Position numbers and translations under genes: made by a program
Shown here: positions 23,886 through 37,800 of the stretch, piece by piece
Numbering within the stretch: position 1 is the stretch's first letter
Layout: the number at the start of each line of letters is the position of its first letter
DNA from: Edolisoma coerulescens
Lineage: Eukaryota; Chordata; Aves; Passeriformes; Campephagidae
Assembly: GCA_013397115.1 (NCBI GenBank)
Contig: VWZW01001322.1
Location: forward strand, 905,186-969,185
Direction: 5' to 3'
DNA length: 64,000 bases
The notes under the pieces: generated by a model
Seen by the model: the letters and a program-made list of their open reading frames with translations, nothing else
Databases searched by the model: none
What the model was told of the DNA's origin: nothing

Positions 23886-26800
23886 CTGTGTTATGAAATC
23901 CTGGAAACAGCTTTGAATTTTAAGGAAAGTAAGCACACTTCTGCAGAGAAGATGCAGCAAAAGAGCTCCCTCTTTTGTCCATTATAGGTTTTCACCAGTT
24001 TGCTACAACGTAAAAGTATCAGGCTAAAACCGAAAAGAAACTGGTGTTAAATTACATTGAATTGAGCGTTTATCTGCACTTTCCTGCTTTATATCAGTTT
24101 AATTCAAATGTTTGGAAAAAGCTGAGTAGCAAGTGTTGGGATTCAACACCCAGCTGAAAAAAATGAAACCAAAACCAACAAAATATCCAACTGTTTTTGA
24201 TAAAGCACTGAAATGCTACTTCTGAAATAAGTCCTTAAAAACACAGTGGGAGATATGTCTTTCATGGTATCTATAAAATATTCAACAAAACTTGGTTTTG
24301 ATTATATTTTTCTCATCAGCTTTAGTTACCAGTAAAACTTCATCACACTGGGTAAAAATAAGAATCTCTTTAACCCTCACTTTCAGAGTCAGGTCAGCTG
24401 GGCTTAATCCAGTTGTGGTGTAAGTCCAAGGAAAAGATGTTTTAACAGCAGCTATTGAGTTGCATCCATTTTTAATTGTTAATTACTGTGGAAAGCTAGA
24501 AGCAAATAACTTGTGAAGTGTCACTTTTTCAAGGTAGTTCTAACAATCCTGTATGTATAAAATGTGACTTTCTAGGCACCACTGTAATAAGAGCTGCATG
24601 TTCAGTGTTAAATGCTCCATTTAATTTGTGCCATATCTTGTAAAGTCAAGTTGCTGCATTGTGTCCTTGGTTTTCCAATCAAAATCTTTCATTTAATGGG
24701 AAAATGGCTATACTAAGAGGGCTTCCTCATGATACAGTGCTTCTTCTAAACTGTAAATTTTGCTGTATGTGGAATATGTTTTCTTTTATGAAACACATTC
24801 TCACTTGAGATTTAATATCATGATTAACGGCATTACCAGTTTTATGACTTTAGTAAATTTTTTTTCCTACTGAAATAACTTTCTTACAAGCTTGCATCTG
24901 AACACTTCACAGAAAATCACTCTTATGCCTTAGGAGTAGCCAACTGCTTTTGATAATTCATCTGAGATGATAAAGGAATTGCAGCATTGCAACAGCTTTG
25001 CAAATTCTGCCCTGCAGGAAGATAGAAACCAGTGTGTAAATCTGCCTCCAATATTTTCTTAAGCTCCACGCCATCCTACACAAAAGTTCCTACAGATTTC
25101 CCTTCACTCAAGGCCAGACTGATGTTTGTGAAGACATTTAGCAGTGATAGTTTGGACTGAAATCTGCCAGTCTTATCAAGGGTGGGGGGATACTGACTTT
25201 GCAGAAAGAGTTGAATGACTGTGAACACCACTAAATGGATCCCTGGTACTCAAGATAAATTATGTTGCTTTAAAACAGTGGGCAGAAAGGTCTTCAAAGT
25301 TTGAGACAGGGATTAATTAAAGAGGGAAAACAGATCTTCCACACAGCTTGGTTTCTTGCTTTTCTTAAAGAAACCTTTCACTTAAACAAAAAGCTCATGA
25401 TTCAGTGGAAAGCTAGTTTCATTGCCTTGTTTGAAAAAGTTACTTCAGCAATTTCAGATTTCTTGTTACTTCAATGGGATTTTTTACTGCATACTACGTA
25501 TTTCATTCAGTCTTTTCATTGTATAATCACACATTTTTTTGATGGCACTTTCACAGTGTTTTCAACCACTTGGTGCGTATTGTTACCTTGATTTTAAGTG
25601 TTTTGCAGACTCTTCTACTGACTGGAGACAGAGAAGTACATCTTGGGAAACTGTATGTATATTAAAAGAAAAATTCTTACTCTTTAGCAAACACAGAGTA
25701 TCCAGACGTAGTAAAAGCAAGTCTTTCCTAGAAGGGAAAACATTTCAGCCTTGTAAAGAAAATAGTGGGAACCTCTTGATAAGTTGTTGTTTTCAAAAGT
25801 TCTTAAAAGCATTTAATTTGATTTTTTTTCTAATTAAGGCCTCAAAATTTTGCTGTGTATCTTAAGTGGGCTGTAACACAATGGAGATATGTTCTACAGC
25901 AGACTAGAAATTACAGAAAACAGCCTAGTTAATTTAATGGGCTAGATCCTCCAAGGAGGAGGCAAATCTTCAGCTGAAACTGGATGCATGTCCCTCCCCT
26001 CAGTGATGGTCTATGCTGCTGTGAGCCATCCCTGCCAGAGGTGGTTAGGGGAGATAGGTCCTTGCCAGACCCCTTCTGCCTGTCCTCTCCATCCCATTTT
26101 CTCCCCTGTGACTGTTTGGCTACATCTCAGCCCCAGCAGGGCATGGCTGCTCCAAACCTCAATTACTACCTCCTGGGAAGAGCAAGAGATGGCTGGGAAG
26201 TGTGGTAAGCCACACTTAGGTGGCTTACTTACCAGGAAACTCAGTTTTACTCCAACAGTATGGTACTTATTTTGAAAGTGACACCTAGCATGTTGAAGGT
26301 GGCCTTGTCAGACTGCTGGCTACTGTTTTGTGTAGGCTTTGACACTTGGGTAGCCTGCTGGTAAATCAAGTGAAAAATAATAACAAGAGTAGAACAGATG
26401 CCTGATTTAAATACTGGAAACCAAGAAACTTTTTTAGCTGACCTTCACACAGAAATCCAGAATCTGACAGGCTCAAGTACTCAGTCTTTGTTCGCACCAG
26501 AACATTTTTGGTGGCATTGTGCTCAGGGCTCCCGAAGCTTTCTTTTTAAATTTAAATCTCCATGAGCTACTGTGTAAATAAATAAGGAGTACAAGGCTGT
26601 ACTGTCCCTTTCCAGAGCATTCCATGATGCCATGCACGGGGCCAACACACCAGTTATCAACCACGTCTCCCAGCAGACGCACACCCCATCTGACAAAACA
26701 GGTCTCCCAGAGACCTACCTTTGAACATAATGTCGACAGACAGAAAAGTATGGGGAAAGGGCTCTGTGGGGTGGAGACCCCCACCCCCTGCCAGGCTTTG

Positions 26801-27770
26801 CCGTGTATTTTCTGGCAAACCATGGCTAATAGCAGAGGAATTTTCTGAAGATGTTACACAGGTTTCAAACTATCATGATGTCGATTTCCAGTGTGATGCT
26901 TTTTCAGTTTTTCCGTACTTGTTTGGTCTTAGACAATTTGGGGAGAAGTTCAGAAGTAAATAAATGGCAGGATGCTGGCAGGAAGATCTCAGGGTCACAC
27001 TAGCAGTAAGTCAACTCCAAAACAGCTCAGACAATTGCCTCTTTTTTTTCTTTTTTTAAATCTAAAGAAAGCCAGCTCACAACTTTGAAGGCTGTAATCC
27101 GTATAATAAAACACAGAGCAGGAGAGGCAGATTCAGCAGCATCTGCTGAAAAGTCCCACAGCATCCAGAATGTACAATAATGGATGCTATCAGGCAGTGA
27201 ACTCTCATTTACAGGGTCATATGCTTTACAAGGAATGTTGATAGTTTACCCTTATCTCTGTTTGTCATCACTTCTTCATTTCACTGCTTCCAAAGGAAAA
27301 CACTCCAAACTGTTAGCATCCTCCACTGAACCACTGCCATTTCTTATTTCTTATGTTGGCCCTTCCACGTTGGAGCTTTCTGCCCCCACATCTCAGCTTC
27401 CTTGTCATTTCAGTTTAAAGATGAGCAAGAGGTTAGTTTCACCCCGCATGGTGGTACTCACACAGTTGTCTCTTTATACCTGGCTAGAGAGCTTGTCACC
27501 TGCTGCCAACATCTGAAGACAGGAGCTTAGGAAAAAATAGCACAATAAAGCACACAAGCCCATAAAACCACACTTAGTGATTTGTCATGCTCCTCTGCAT
27601 CCTGTTAAAAACAGGCCCTGTCTTCCTCCACAGTTTGAGGGCTGCTCTGTTTCCAGCATGCATTCCCTGTGTAAACCTGGTGCTATTCCTCACACATGCC
27701 AGCAAATCCCACAGTAGAGACAACTGTTATTTTGGGGTGTTCTCACCTGCAGGATGATGCACCAAGGTCA
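23886..27770. other. AT-rich anonymous DNA, no gene seen
   Basis: From 23990 to 25300 there is no open frame of note and many poly-T/A stretches. A T-rich low-complexity tract lies at 27042-27057. Frames at 25539-25865 (108 codons) and 26473-26823 (116 codons, minus) show no family signature. Confidence 0.6.
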
Positions 27771-28295
27771 TCACCTGGAGTGCAAGCAAAGAAATAGGAC
27801 CAATAAGGCTCTGCTATGGCTGGTTTTGGCAAATACCAAATTCTGCACCATCGTGTAAGACTTATCATTGACAATGACATCCCTTTTCCAAAGGAAAGGA
27901 GTCAAGTGTGGTGTGGCCATCCCATGGGACATGGAAGGTGCAGTGGGGAACAGGTGCAGCCCAATCCCCTCCCCTGCTGCTGTCCCAGGGCGCGTGCCGG
28001 ACCTCCTTGTGCAGGGCATCACTGCACTGGGCTCTCGAGGAGCCTTCATCCATGGGTACAAGGCCTGGTCAGGGGTGCACTGGTCAAGCAGGCCCCAAAG
28101 CACCCGGCAGGAGGGTGAGCAGACAGTGCTTGGGCTGGGATTCACTAGTCCTTGGTCAGTTCCACGTGGTGTGAACGGGTATTTTCTGCCTCTGAGTTTT
28201 CCACTGAGCAAACACCAACCAGAACACCCGATAGAGGGCATTCCTCTTCCCATTCCTTCAGGATTTGTTACAGAGTTTTCCAGGTGACTTTGCAC
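27771..28295. other. GC-richer patch open in several frames, not called as a gene
   Basis: A 174-codon minus-strand frame (27771-28295) is the longest uninterrupted frame free of ambiguous bases in the window, tied in length with 50573-51097. It overlaps plus-strand frames of 139, 100 and 88 codons. Its translation has scattered prolines, cysteines and tryptophans but no conserved motif, no signal peptide and no domain I recognise. Simultaneous openness on both strands is typical of locally low stop-codon density. No flanking splice sites stand out. Confidence 0.3.
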
Positions 28296-31200
28296 TAGGA
28301 GGGATGCAGAGCTGCAGACAAGGACCTGTGCTGCTATTTGCAGTTACATGTCAATAGGAAAGAGCATCATGGTGATCTCTTCATCCAAGAGGGACAGGTT
28401 TTTGCTGTTTGCATTTTCCCTCCTCTGCTCAAATTTGTCCATGTGACTGGTTACACGGTGTAGGAAGCTCTGTGCTGTGCTTTTTGACCTTGTAAAGCTC
28501 AGTATATCAAAGGAAGGGAGCTATCAGTGCACAGAGGTTTACTAAAATGCCTGTGGTGTGTATCGGGAGAAGAGACTTGCCAAGGAGCCAGCCCGGTTCA
28601 GATGCAGTAAGGCAGAATTATACATGGAAAAGAGGACACAAGGAGTTTCTAGGCTCAGGCAAAAAGGCTGAACAGACTAACAGCCTCCTAGAAGGCCTCA
28701 GCTAAGAACAACACCAGGACCTCTGCAGGAACAGGTTGGGGGGGTTGACCTTCTCTCCCCACACTGAGCCACAGAGCTGGCCTTGTGCATGTGGGGTACA
28801 GAAAAGGACATGATGAAACCACTCATGGGGCTGGCTTTGTGCTGATTTCCTCAGTCATAAAGGCAGCAGAGTGAATGACTCGGGATGTGTTTTGAATGCT
28901 GGTTTTGCCTCCAGTTTCATTTAATTCCAAATTCAAAGTATTTTCTTACTCAACCACATTTTTCCTTCATAGTGTGTTATCACCTTGCTTTCGGCAGGAA
29001 AGCGCTCCAGAAGCTCCAACTGCCTAGTGCAGAGGGTGAGTTGCAGCTTCCCTTGTACCACTGCAGACCATCTATATTCATAAAACATGCTCGTTTTGCA
29101 AAAATAAGGAATGTTATTGTCTGTAACATTTTGTCTGACTTTCCCATATTTTAGCTCAGTTTTATAATGTCAGGAGTGTCACACTTTAGGGATGCATGGC
29201 AAACGGGCTGTTGTACAAGCCTTGTAGGAAAAGATTGATGGCTAGGTTGTTTGTTTCGACACATCTGAAAGTCTCATCTCCCTGGTGCTTTTAGGAGTGC
29301 AAAATGTGTGATTTCCCTTGTGACATAAGGGCTCAGAGGATCTGCTCTTCCGAGCCTCCTCTTTCTGGAGCAGCTTTCAGTAACACGGCTCAGATATCAA
29401 CTAAGCTTGCAGTCGTGCCTGAGCCACCTCCTGGGGTTGACTCATTACAAAACTCGAAGAAGGAGAGGTGTGGGCTGGGGGCAGCAGCTTTAGACACAAA
29501 AGGAAAACTGTTAATATGGGAGAGATTGCCTGAAAGAAAACAATTGCAAAATAATTGGGGAAGCTGGGATTTCTTTGCTAGAAAATTATTTTTGTCAGCT
29601 TCTCTATCTAATCACATAAGAAGAAAGTAGTAAAGAAACCTCACTTTTTTATACCAAAGAAAAGTGCCTTTCTTCCTTTAAAACACACCAAAGGTATGTT
29701 TGTTTGTTTGTGTGAGGCAAATCTTTCTGCTTGTGGGAGCACAAAACTGCAGGGCTCACAGCTGTGCAAACGGAGGGCACACTTGCAGCTACCCAGCACA
29801 TGCAGAGCTGCTCCATATGGGGCCAGAGGTGGAAAAAACAGGCTTCAAAGCTTCTTTTTGAGACTTGTTTCTTGTTCACTGTTAGCTCAAAGCTAAGCAG
29901 GGAGTGGTGCTAAGCACAGTTCTTCTCATGCCTTGTAGCAAATAGGGGATTATACTGCTTTTCAAGAAGAACTGCTGTATTTCCTAACAGCAAATGCACT
30001 TCCCAGAAACATGTCCAAGGTGCAGTTCTCCCCTCTTGGCTCCCTCAGGCAATCAAGGTGTAGGTGGCCACCACACTGCATGCAGTAGTGCCCTCCACAC
30101 TGCAGCACCCTACTCTGGCCAAGTGTGGGCAGCTGCCTTGACTTACTAGGTACAGGTGCTAGAGGTGACGCCTTGCCCAGTGTGTGCTGCTGAGTCTTGT
30201 GCTCACATGTCCCTTTTCCTGCCTCCTGTCTTTCAGTCTTTCTTTCTTCTCTTGCTCAGGTCCCTGGGCCTCTCTCAGTGAGGGACAGGTCCCACTTTGG
30301 GATGCCACCTTGTATCTCAACCTTTTTCTTGCAGTGAGCCTGTCCTTCCTTTGGTTTCTCTGGTTTTTGATCACAGCACCTCCCTCAGCTCCCAACCTCT
30401 TTCCCTGTATCCATGCTTTTCCTTTTCCCCCTGCCCACTTCCCGACTGCCATTCTCACCATCAGCCTTTGCTTAGCAAACACTGCTGTAGGTAGATGTCC
30501 AGGCAGAGCAGCTGAGGAGCACAGAGGCTACTGGAAGGTGGTGAAACAAAGGGCTGACACATGGCAAAATGCCACTGCAAAAAGATTCCCTGCAGCGAGT
30601 GCGGTGGCCTGGAATGGCCTCGGCCCCAGGGCTTGGGGACTGCTTTTTTCTGTGCCATGTTGACTTAACTTTGTAAGAAGCCCATCTTGACTGCATCTGA
30701 GCATCCCTGTGGAGTTGTCTCTTTGTTAACTGTGTTATCAATTAAAGTCTTGCAGTAATCCAAAGAACCTTTCTGTTTACACTTTCTGCTACACTTTTTA
30801 TTAGAAATGGCTCTTACCCATTCTAGCCTAATACTTTTCCTGCCACAGAAGATATCTGAGGTTTTCTGCTCAGTTCAGAGCCTTCTTTGGCCAGCTTTCC
30901 CATCCTGAGGTAGGAAAGGAACAACTTACCTGCGTCCCCTCAAAGCTGGCTAATGGGAAATGTAGACACTGGGTGTAGTCAGCCTGATCTGGTATTAAAA
31001 CATCAGAAACTACAAAATTCCAGTGGATGCATCTTTTTTTTTTTTTTTTCATAGTAAAACATTTTAGAAACCAAACAGGAAGTTTTTCGCATATGATGGC
31101 CTGTGGCAAAGATTAACTGACTTCTGGTGATTTTAGGACAGCTGCTGGTGAATTAGTTTCCATTGTATTCCCTAATTCAATTGCTTGCACTCAGTAAATG

Positions 31201-33059
31201 TATTTTTGCTCTACTTCTATCTTATGTTTGTATAGCTTGATAGAGAAATGGGGTCTGGCTTCTGCAGGAAAAAGAAAACTCCTCCCCTGTTCTTTGAGAG
31301 CCCATGTCCATTCATCTCCTTGCCCTCAGTGCATTTTTCTGTCAAGATCCCCATTCTCTGAGGTCATTACGTTCCCCATCTCCTCTCCCCTCCAGGCCCC
31401 AGCAAACGTCTCCCACTAGCCCTGTAGTATGACCTTGGACCTCAGTTGCTCTCCCTATCTGACCCCAGCTGTGGATCCTGGCAAACTGCCAAGCCAGGGA
31501 GCTCTGGGAGAGAGAGGAAGAAGGACAGAAGTTTGCCTTATTTGACTCCCGTTCCCCCTAAGACACACGGCAGCTGCTGTAAGAGGTCATCACTGGGCAC
31601 ACGGATTCACACTTCCCAAAAGAATAATCTCTTTGTGAAAACTTGACCAAAACCAAGGGCCAAAGTACTTCTGCTTTCTGTATCAGTTTGTAAGAACACA
31701 GCAATGTAACATCAGGCTTTGGCACTGGATCCCAAATTGTAGGAGAACTGAGAGGGACTGGGGAGACCAAGGCTTTGAGAAACAAGAGACAAGTCTAAGT
31801 GCAGATCAGACATTCAATTATGCTTTAACCCAAACAATATAGCTTTTACCAGTCACCCTACTGCTTTCAAGAATGTGTTTTCATGCCTAGCTATAAATTA
31901 GTACTGCTCAATAACTAGGAATTTCACCCAAAAAAGCAACAGGCTCCAGTGTGTGGTAGAATGCAAACAGCAATTGGAGAAGGGATGATATTAAGATACA
32001 ATAATGAAAGTTGACATGTTTTGGATATCTGGGAACAGTGACCTACTGGTCATCTCTCACTCTCAGTAATTGCAATTGACAGGCTGCTGCATTTGCAATA
32101 ATTTAGGAATAGGAATTAGGAAAAGTAATCCATAAAATATTTTGTGTGAAGTTCTTGGGAAAAATTGTCTCCATACTCACACTTCATTCTCTGGGAAGTT
32201 GAGTAAGCAACTCTGTTCCTATTTTTTGTGAAAGTAATAGATCCCAAAGGTTAAAGGATCTTTGCGATTTATGATGAAAGGGCAGTGACTGGCTGCAGAA
32301 AATGTTATTTTATGCTTCTGGAGTATTTTACCCACTTTGCTGGCCTTTGGCAGGGCTTGAGCTGAGAGACTTGCTACTCTAATTAATACAGTTTGTCAGC
32401 CCTCAGTTTCTGAAAGATCCCAGCTTTCTTTCCCCAAAGTAGAAGTATAAATCTAGTTGCAAAATGAATCTTGAATCAATGAATAGATGTCACCCACAAA
32501 TGATTTTCCGAACTCTAGAAATCAGCTGGTTTAAGAGTGTTAGACCTGAACTCTAATGATGTTCTTAGAGGTAATTTTTGATAGCCATTTTTTCACTGAT
32601 TGTACAAACAACTGTTCAATATCCCAAAGATATGGTCAGTTTTATTCCTGGGAAAAAGTAAATCTTTGGACTTTCTTTTTGCCTTTGGACTTTTCACCTC
32701 CCTTCTTCTGCTTTGATATTTAGTTCTAGGAAACAACCTAAAAGTAAATATCTTCACTGAATAACTTTTCCTCTGAACACTGGCATTAATTAGTGAGTAT
32801 TAACATCCTAGTCAGATATCAAAATGAAGTCTATACTGTGGCCCTGTCTCAGTGTGCTTGTGTCCTGTGCAAGTTGGTGATCAGAGTTTTTAAATCAGGC
32901 AGCAGAGCTAACACAAGCCCAGTGGCTGCCTGGCTGGTGGCATCTGTGGACACAGATGAATAAACAAACTGAGCATGTTTAAACATATGTCTGTGCTTAT
33001 ACAATATACATTCTGAAAACCTACATGCTATTTTGATAGAACGAGGACAGAGAGTCTCC
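28296..33059. other. Anonymous non-coding DNA, no gene seen
   Basis: The stretch includes a G7 run at 28738-28744, a pyrimidine-rich segment around 30190-30470 that keeps a 159-codon plus frame open without any family signature, and a T16 run at 31034-31049. The interval 31790-33530 is AT-rich and nearly devoid of open frames on both strands. Confidence 0.6.
31034..31049. repeat. T16 homopolymer
   Basis: Sixteen consecutive T bases on the plus strand, or A on the minus strand. I saw no retrocopy body and no target-site duplication beside it, so it is listed only as a homopolymer. Confidence 0.9.
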
Positions 33060-33082
33060 TGGGCAAAGCTGGGCTTTGCCCA
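33060..33082. repeat. Perfect 10-bp-stem hairpin with a three-base loop
   Basis: TGGGCAAAGC (33060-33069), the loop TGG (33070-33072) and GCTTTGCCCA (33073-33082) form an uninterrupted ten-pair stem that is GC-rich at its base. No U-run follows on either side, so a Pol III or bacterial-type terminator role has no support. The stem is too short for a microRNA precursor. It may be a protein-binding palindrome or a mutational product of hairpin templating. Confidence 0.75.
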
Positions 33083-34659
33083 AATGCCAGTTTGTGTGCT
33101 GAAAACATCTTTTCAGAAGAGCAATTCGGGTTAGTTTTTCTGGAAAACATCACAGGAAGCTTTTCTATATCACAAAGTAATTTTCAACACAGCCAGACAT
33201 CACTCTACTTTTCTTCACTGCCCCAACAGGTCCCAGTGTGAATACAATTTCCTCAGATTCTCCTAGGAATCTAGGGACAGATAAAAGAAAGGGGGATTTA
33301 CCAGTTGATCCTTTATTCTATGCCACTTTCCCCTTTGCTGGAAAAGTGAATATTGACTGGGAGCTTGCAAATAAATTTGAATCTGGGAATGTATATCCTA
33401 CTTAAAAGAAGAGCAGCCTTGCTCTGGAATTTGTGGATCAGTGTGAATAACTGTTAAATGTAAGACGTTCTGTGTATTTGCACACACTTATGTAAACAGG
33501 CTCTTTTAAATACAAAACTTAGTCCAAGCCAAACTTTGAAAAGGATTCTGAAAAAAAAAAAAAATGAAAATACAGCTGTCAGGAACACAGCCAAAATTGT
33601 GCTTCAAATAATCACCTCAACAGAGGACTTGATTTATTCAGTTTGGAATTTGATTGATATCTGGATAGAGATCATTCTCAAAGGGCAATCCTTCAAAACT
33701 CTTCTAGTCTGCCCAGTAGCATAGTGGTAGGTACTTTGTCTCAGACAAAACTGCTTCTTATAACAAACTTCTATAAATCAGCTGTAATTTGGGAGGGAGT
33801 AGTATCTTTCAGTGGACTTGGCATTAGTTCTTTCTCTCACCAAATTTCTAAATATTTTCAGGCTTTACTGATCATTCTTCACAGCTAAACTCAGTTTTTG
33901 AAAATAATAGTTGAGGATTTCAGCAATGCTATTTTCTCCCTGCTGTCTATAAAAGAGACAAACTCAACACTAAGGTCGATGCTCAGTCTTTGCATTGGAA
34001 GTTCTGCCTGTAAAGAACATACCAGCACTTGATTTGAAGGTCCATGTGATAATTCCTTCATGAAGTGTGAATATCTAATCTAGATATTCTTTCCCTTCAG
34101 GGAACCCGAGAACAGTAATTTCTGGTGAATGTTCTCCAGTATTTCTGCATGGCAATGAACCATTCGGGCTTTTGTTTCTAGTTTTCTTCTGTGCTTTTTC
34201 TGGCCTTTTGTGGCCCTCCCAAGTAAGCCTCTCTCTGCTTAAAAATTTATTTATTAATTTTCCATTTGGCTGCTCTGATTTGTTCCAACGTTACTGCCCC
34301 TTAGAGGCCAGTTTGTGATTATCACCATAATTTGCTTGTCTCTGTGTGGTACCACTTTGACAGCACTTCCCCATCAGCAGCCTTGCTTCCTTATCTGGTG
34401 CAGCTTTCTAAGGCACCTTAAATCTGCCACTTCACAATATGCAGCAATATTGAATATTGCTGTTGAATTCCCGTTTCTTTCGGTTTTTGAGACTTTTATG
34501 TGGTGAGGCTACTCCAAGATCCTTTGAAATATGGGCTGTGCTCTGTGGAAGTAAACTGGAGCAGGGGTAAGGGGGCAGAAGGAGTGGAAATATCCATACA
34601 TTTTGTTGAAGACTGATTAACAGCAATGACTTTACCCTTTTCAGTTCTTGTTTGTTTGT
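33083..34659. other. AT-rich anonymous DNA, no gene seen
   Basis: The stretch contains an A14 run at 33551-33564 and long A/T-rich segments. Only short, featureless frames are present. Confidence 0.6.
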
Positions 34660-34830
34660 CTAGGCTTCGTTATTTCAAATGGGCCAATGCACTCTCTCCA
34701 GCAGGAAAAGGTTAGAGACGTAATTAATTCAAGGCATTTGGCATTTCCTGTCAAAATGGCAGATATTCATCAAGCTGTGATGATTGCTGCATTTCACGTC
34801 CACTCAGGGCTGATGCTCGGAGCGTTTTCC
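34660..34830. promoter_or_regulatory. Candidate conserved non-coding element with homeodomain-type motif
   Basis: The segment has balanced, high-complexity sequence that contains TAATTAATT at 34721-34729 (paired homeodomain cores), a CAAAATGGC string near 34753 that resembles a YY1 core, and several further motif-like strings up to about 34810. This texture is common in vertebrate enhancers. The 102-codon plus frame that crosses it (34648-34956) has no recognised domain. Without an alignment, conservation is only a guess. Confidence 0.2.
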
Positions 34831-37800
34831 CAGCAGACAATCTCTGCATTTCGAGTCCTTCCTCCACAGCCAAACACAGTTCCTCTTCCTGACCCTCAGT
34901 CTACTCAAAACCTCCTGCCAAACCCACTGCTATCACCTCTGCCTATCCTCTCCTAGGGTGCTCTGAGAAGTGGCTGGAACTTGCCTGGCTCCCTGTGCTT
35001 AGGAGCAGCAGTGGATTGCCAGCACATGCTACAGGGATGCTGTTCTACCTCTCTTTTTTGTGGTTGCAGGGACCCTGGAGCCATACCATGACCTTGCTGC
35101 TGTTTACTGATGTGCTGGCCAGGAAACTGCAGCAAAGTGGGTATAGGAGCAAGGGACAAATAATGAAACACAGGGAGAACAAAACTTCAGAGACTTTAAA
35201 TGAACAAAGTCTATGGCTACATGGCTGGGTACAAGCCAGCTTCAGACTTTCAGGCACATTAGCAGAAAACTGTTAAACAGCACTTAAACAGTAAAATAAA
35301 GAAGCTGTTCTTGGCAGCAAAGCTCTTCTATGGGGTGCTATGCCCCCCAAGAAAACTTCCTGGCAGCTCTCCGCCTCAGGCTGCGGAGACGCACCCGGTG
35401 ACAAGGGAAGGACTTGATTATGAATAAAACCAGCATGTTTAAACACTTACGTGATTTGGTAGCGCTTGGATTCCTCCTTCAGCTTTTTGGCTCCTTGCAT
35501 GTGGTCACAGCTCTCACACTGCTGTCTGGAAGACACGGGCTCATATATTTTTTCCCTCTCTGTTACAGCAGTAATGGAGTGGATCACTAGGAGAACCTGT
35601 CTGTTCACAAACCCTTGTGTGAGATTAGATGTTAAAGAAAGAGTGAAATGGTTTTCTGATTTGTCAAAAGTCTGGCAGGTTAGACTTCAACTTAGCAGAA
35701 AATGATTAAATTAGATGTGACAGTAGCACAAGAAGTCCATAGTATGGCCCTGTCTTGTAACTACACTGAAATTAGGTGAACAAATCTGGTTGATAATGGC
35801 TTTAGAAAAGTAAATGCAGCATCTAAATTTGACAGCTATGCGGCTGAACTGATAGATATGGTGATTGTTGTTGGCACACAGCGGAAAAATAGAATTACAT
35901 TGTGTTTAATCAAAGGGACCTAGTCTGGGATAAGCCTTGGATCCCTTCTCTACATGAAAAACAGGCTTTAGAACAAAGGAAGTTCTGCATAATGTTATTT
36001 AGTCTGCATGAACCACTAACTGTGTGTCAGAGCCCTGATGAAGTCACTGCTCAGAAACCATTAAGAGATAGTGTACAATCGGTGTGATATACTTTGCTTC
36101 AGTTGGGTAACATGTTTCTGGAAAGTAATCCAGCCATCAGGTCTCGTGTGCACTCACAAAAATTGCCAAGAAGCTAGGGTACATCAGATATAAGACCCCA
36201 AAGTTTTGTGCCACCCTGAAAAAAGAGTTTCCTTTCAAAATGCACTGTCAGACCATTCTTTGAGTTGTCCCATCTCTAATGTGAATCAGGACAGTAGATT
36301 TGTCTGAAAGGGGAAATCTCCAAGGATGAGTTTGATATAGAAAAAATATCATTTCTGGACTCCTATAAAACTTTAATATGCAACTAATGCTGACACTAGT
36401 GGCCAAGGGAAAAAGTGTGTTCTTTACTTTGATTAAAAAAAATTATTTCCTGCAGGAAAGAAGCCCTTGAAGAATGAAAACCAGTACAAATGGATACCTG
36501 AGCGTACACACATCATTTGTTGGGGGAAACACTTTAATTAAGCAGTGCAGTTCACCCCCGCCAAAATTCATTAAATCATGAAGGTAAGGCAAATCATGCA
36601 GTACCAAGAGCTGTAGCTATGGGAGCACACAGGAGGAGTGAGGAGTGGAAGGGACATGAGTGCCCTCCATCGCCTATCACAGAATAAATCAGAGCTGAAG
36701 TCTTTCTTTTGTGTGGTTTGGAACAGACATGGGCCTCAAAGACAGAAAATTTGGACCAAAAGTCAAGTCATCCTTTTATCTAGTTGTAATTAACTGCAGG
36801 TGGTTTCTGCTAACATAATGTAGATTTGAGTCTCATTTATCTTTTTTATTTGGAGACAGCACAGCTTTCACATTTTTGGGAAAAGTCAGAGGAAAAAAAT
36901 TAATTGTTTTCTTGTTATGGCAGATCACATCTTTCAGTTTGAATTCTTGGCGTGATTTTTCTTTCTTTTGATAAAGACAACACTGCCTGCCACTCTCTGA
37001 CAGATGAGCTGAACATGACATGGGACAAACCAGAACTGTCAAAGGTCTGGGCCAATCATTAAAACTGAATCTTTTCTATCAGAACAGCAATGAAAATAGA
37101 TGTTTCTACTGGTGCATACTTGTCTCTTTCCCTGAGAGTAAATCAGTGCCATCAAATCCCTTACTCAGTCTTACTCTGCATTTTGAAGATTTTTGAAGGA
37201 TTTCTTCCTTCTTGCTTCTTGTTTGTGTCAGCTACAAAACCCTGTAGCCCTTACACATCTCTCCTTTTCTCCTCTCTCTCTTTCACGCCAGCATAAATCA
37301 GGAAAGCTCACTGGAGAAGCCAAGACAGTATAAAGCTGCTGGGACAAAGCTGGGGCTGTTGTTTCTATTCTATGCTGGCCTGAGAGCAGACACCTAAAAC
37401 ACATTGTTGCCTGAATGCTGCTTGTAATCATATTCCTCTCTGGAAACTGGATCCTTCTTAAGGGAGCCCTGAGGTCTGAATATTTGGCTTCTTTCTGGTC
37501 CCGTAAGTCTCCAAAGAGAGAAAAAGTCTCAAAGACCGATTGAGAGACTGAGCAGTGCAATTAATTGGAACAGCGTAAGATCTGCATGGACTTTTTATGA
37601 CTTGGGATGTGAGAGCTGCGTGGTGTGGCTCCACATGGATGGCTGAGAGGAGCAGAGAATAAGCTCCAAGAAGGAGTTTGTGCTTCTGGAGGGAGGAAAA
37701 ACATAATGTTACTCTCTCTTTATGCTGCAGCTGAATCTGATGCAAGGGTTCTGAGGCAATAGTGCTTCTTAGCACAAACCAAACAGCAGCAAGAGATGCT

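Noticed and set aside
27771..28295. 174-codon minus-strand frame as a gene
   Set aside because: The opposite strand and other frames are open as well, and no domain, signal peptide or splice context supports it.
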